This document shows, one piece after another, positions 13,668 to 14,988 of a DNA stretch of 14,988 nt. This DNA comes from BOG-908 sp964242035 (GTDB taxonomy: Bacteria; Pseudomonadota; Alphaproteobacteria; Acetobacterales; Acetobacteraceae), in NCBI GenBank assembly GCA_964242035.1, contig CAXTCL010000086.1:1-14988 (forward strand). The letters run 5' to 3'. Numbering within the stretch: position 1 is the first letter of the stretch; each line of letters starts with the position of its first letter. The notes under the pieces were generated by a model. It searched no databases. It was given only the letters and a program-made list of their open reading frames with translations, and was not told where the DNA came from. The translations under genes and the position numbers were made by a program.

Positions 13668-14462
13668 TCAGTCCTGGCGGACAGGCTCTCCGGCGAGCGC
13701 GTGCGACTGCCGCGTGACCAGCCTGGAAGCCGGAAAGCGCAAATGCACGCGAGTGCCAACACATTCTGCCGATTGCACCGTCAGGCTGCCGCCATGCGCC
13801 TGCATCAGGCTACGCGCCAGGGTCAGGCGCAGGCCGATCCCGCGGCTCTCCTCGGGATGGCCGCCCGTCTGGGTCACAGGCAGGCCGGTGCCTTCGTCCT
13901 GCACCACGACGCACAGCCAGCCCTCTTCGCGGCCGAGTGAAAGCTCGATCCAGTCGCCATCCCGCGTGGCTGCCGCCGCCGCGGTCAGCACGCTGACGAA
14001 CACCTGGTTCAGCGCGCGCCTGTCCGCGAGCAGCATCATGCCGTCGAATGCCGCGTCGACGCGCCACGCCCGCCGGCTCGGCCCGAGATGGGCCACCACC
14101 TGTGCCACGGCAAACTCCACCGCGGCCAGGAGGGCCAGCGACTCGTCGGTCAGGTATCGCGGCGCTTCCGGGGCTTCGGTATGCTCAACGAGCGTATCGG
14201 ACATTTCCAGCAACCGCCGCGCGAGGCCGGTGAGCGAAGGGTCGGCGGGACGCAACGCCTCGGCATGGCCGATCAGCGTGAGTGCCAGGTTACGCTGGTC
14301 GCCCGTGCTCAAACGAAGCAGGCGCAGCGTGCTTTCCTGGGCATGTCGCAAGTCGCTGGCAGCCTTCTCCGCGAAGCGGCGACGCCCGTGTTCCCTGGCC
14401 CAGAGGAACCAGGCCAGGCCAACAGCGCAGGGCAATGCCAGATGCCACGCAGAAAAGTCCAT
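13668..14462 (-). CDS. Membrane-anchored histidine-kinase-like protein, probably catalytically degenerate
   Basis: A 264-residue protein with one N-terminal membrane helix (about 5-22), a helical dimerisation-like region (about 30-95) and a GHKL/HATPase_c domain (about 115-245). The G1 box is present (VVVQDEGTGLP, D189-G191-G193) and G2 is present (ESRGIGLRL, G208-G210). In the HisKA-like helix, LSTGDQRNLALTLIGHAEAL occupies the place of the usual SHELRxPL, with glycine where the phosphate-accepting histidine would be. In the N-box, S157 and A161 replace the usual asparagines (LNQVFVSVLTAAAA). No sensor or receiver domain and no adjacent response regulator are seen. The ATG at 14460-14462 has a weak Shine-Dalgarno. 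Roles as ATP-binding scaffold or pseudokinase are possible. Confidence 0.8.
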   Translation of the reverse strand: MDFSAWHLALPCAVGLAWFLWAREHGRRRFAEKAASDLRHAQESTLRLLRLSTGDQRNLALTLIGHAEALRPADPSLTGLARRLLEMSDTLVEHTEAPEAPRYLTDESLALLAAVEFAVAQVVAHLGPSRRAWRVDAAFDGMMLLADRRALNQVFVSVLTAAAAATRDGDWIELSLGREEGWLCVVVQDEGTGLPVTQTGGHPEESRGIGLRLTLARSLMQAHGGSLTVQSAECVGTRVHLRFPASRLVTRQSHALAGEPVRQD

Positions 14463-14510
14463 GGGCGGTATCTACCACCCAAGGTATAAGCATCAGGTTA
14501 ACGGCCGCTT

Positions 14511-14526
14511 CGGCGCACAGGCGCCG
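14511..14526 (-). terminator. Short G+C hairpin after rpmB
   Basis: CGGCGC and GCGCCG form a perfect 6-bp stem with a 4-nt loop, starting 7 nt after the rpmB stop. There is no clear U-run after it. It may be a weak or factor-dependent terminator. The kinase-like gene begins about 50 bp further on in the same direction, so readthrough is possible. Confidence 0.35.
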
Positions 14527-14532
14527 CGCGCG

Positions 14533-14841
14533 TCAGGCCGTGGCTGACGCCGCCTGACGCTTGGCGGCGGCGCGCGCAATCCGGCGCTTGATGGCCTGCG
14601 CCTCCTCCGGCAGATCCCGGTTCGGCGTGGAGAGCAGGAACGCGTCCAGCCCGCCATTATGCTCGATCGTGCGCAGCGCGCGGGTGGAAACACGCACGCG
14701 CACCTGAGCGCCGAGCGTGTCCGACAACAGGGAGGTCTCCTGCAGGTTCGGCAGATAGCGGCGGCGGGTCTTGTTGTTGGCGTGGCTGACGTTGTTACCG
14801 CTCAGCACACCCTTGCCCGTCATCTGGCAGCGGCGAGACAT
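14533..14841 (-). CDS. rpmB: 50S ribosomal protein L28
   Basis: This 102-residue ribosomal protein begins MSRRCQMTGKGVLSGNNVSH, followed by ANNKTRRRYLPNLQ, the standard L28 signature. VRVRVSTRALRTIEHNGGLDAFL continues the family pattern, and the C-terminus is an alanine- and arginine-rich helix. Only one cysteine (C5) is present, so this is the zinc-independent form without CxxC pairs. The start ATG at 14839-14841 has GAGGA 6 nt upstream. The longer open frame to 14931 lacks that support. The gene is preceded by a candidate promoter at 14893-14921. Confidence 0.97.
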   Translation of the reverse strand: MSRRCQMTGKGVLSGNNVSHANNKTRRRYLPNLQETSLLSDTLGAQVRVRVSTRALRTIEHNGGLDAFLLSTPNRDLPEEAQAIKRRIARAAAKRQAASATA

Positions 14842-14892
14842 TGGTGATCCTCGAAACAAATAGGTCGTGCGGCGGTTAGCCGGGAAGCGCGT

Positions 14893-14921
14893 GGTATGGG
14901 GAAAGCCAACGCACCCGTCAA
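14893..14921 (-). promoter_or_regulatory. Candidate housekeeping promoter of rpmB
   Basis: On the minus strand, TTGACG (14916-14921, in context CTTGACG) is followed after 17 nt by CATACC (14893-14898). The -35 box and spacing are good for an alphaproteobacterial housekeeping sigma factor. The -10 box is only a 3 of 6 match. The leader to the rpmB ATG would be about 45 nt. A repeat arm begins about 6 bp upstream of the -35 box, placing A/T tracts in the UP-element zone. Confidence 0.45.
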
Positions 14922-14926
14922 GGTAA

Positions 14927-14988
14927 GGCAAGAAAGGCCTTCTTTTTTGAAAAAAAGAAGCAAAAAACTTTTGCTCCGCTGTCGCGCC
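14927..14988 (+). repeat. Interspersed repeat arm (subtype A) with type II core start, cut by window end
   Basis: The arm (14927-14973) contains the CTTC-T6-G-A7-GAAG palindrome at 14939-14960, then caaaaaacttttgctcc. The core begins gctgtcgcg, the same sequence that forms the hairpin stem in the element at 8934-9071. A facing arm is expected just beyond the window. Confidence 0.88.

Noticed and set aside
1575..14988. CRISPR array
   Set aside because: The repeat arms are kilobases apart, lie in both orientations and vary in sequence; there are no short regular spacers or cas genes.

Overview
This looks like chromosomal sequence from a G+C-rich alphaproteobacterium, most likely Acetobacteraceae (acidophile or acetic-acid lineage). 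The basis is the G+C-rich reading frames, the TrpB and L28 sequences, a small protein starting MGKGDK, and two secreted acid-type proteases (sedolisins). The family assignment is inference from recognised protein character; no search was run. No transposase, phage, CRISPR array, tRNA or rRNA was recognised.

Layout. The left end holds trpA (start only) and trpB on the minus strand, with a perfect 21-bp inverted repeat in the 100-bp gap between them. Divergent from trpB is corA, then a secreted GH128-type glycoside hydrolase on the plus strand. That gene overlaps, tail to tail, a minus-strand GT25-type glycosyltransferase with a helical N-terminal region. Divergent from the latter is a complete stand-alone YcaO enzyme, followed by a VOC (glyoxalase-fold) protein with a signal peptide and a short opgH (osmoregulated periplasmic glucan synthase). 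Convergent to opgH come two distantly related S53 sedolisins on the minus strand. The right end holds a 46-residue basic protein, a 61-residue lipoprotein, a small membrane-anchored histidine-kinase-like protein lacking key catalytic residues, and rpmB with a candidate promoter.

The most unusual structure is non-coding. A family of A/T-rich interspersed repeats occupies eight intergenic positions (12 arms, four complete two-armed copies). Each arm contains a palindrome of about 21 bp. Arms come in two subtypes whose palindromes differ by matched changes on both sides. They flank G+C-rich cores of at least two kinds, and one core copy is inverted relative to the others. The copies sit between convergent, tandem and divergent genes, so termination alone does not explain them. 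One copy supplies the last eight codons and the stop of opgH, and one truncated copy abuts the ycaO stop codon.

The genes do not form one obvious pathway. There is a tryptophan pair, an envelope or glycan theme (GH128, GT25, OpgH), a secreted proteolysis theme (two sedolisins), an orphan peptide- or amide-modifying enzyme (YcaO), and housekeeping (corA, rpmB).
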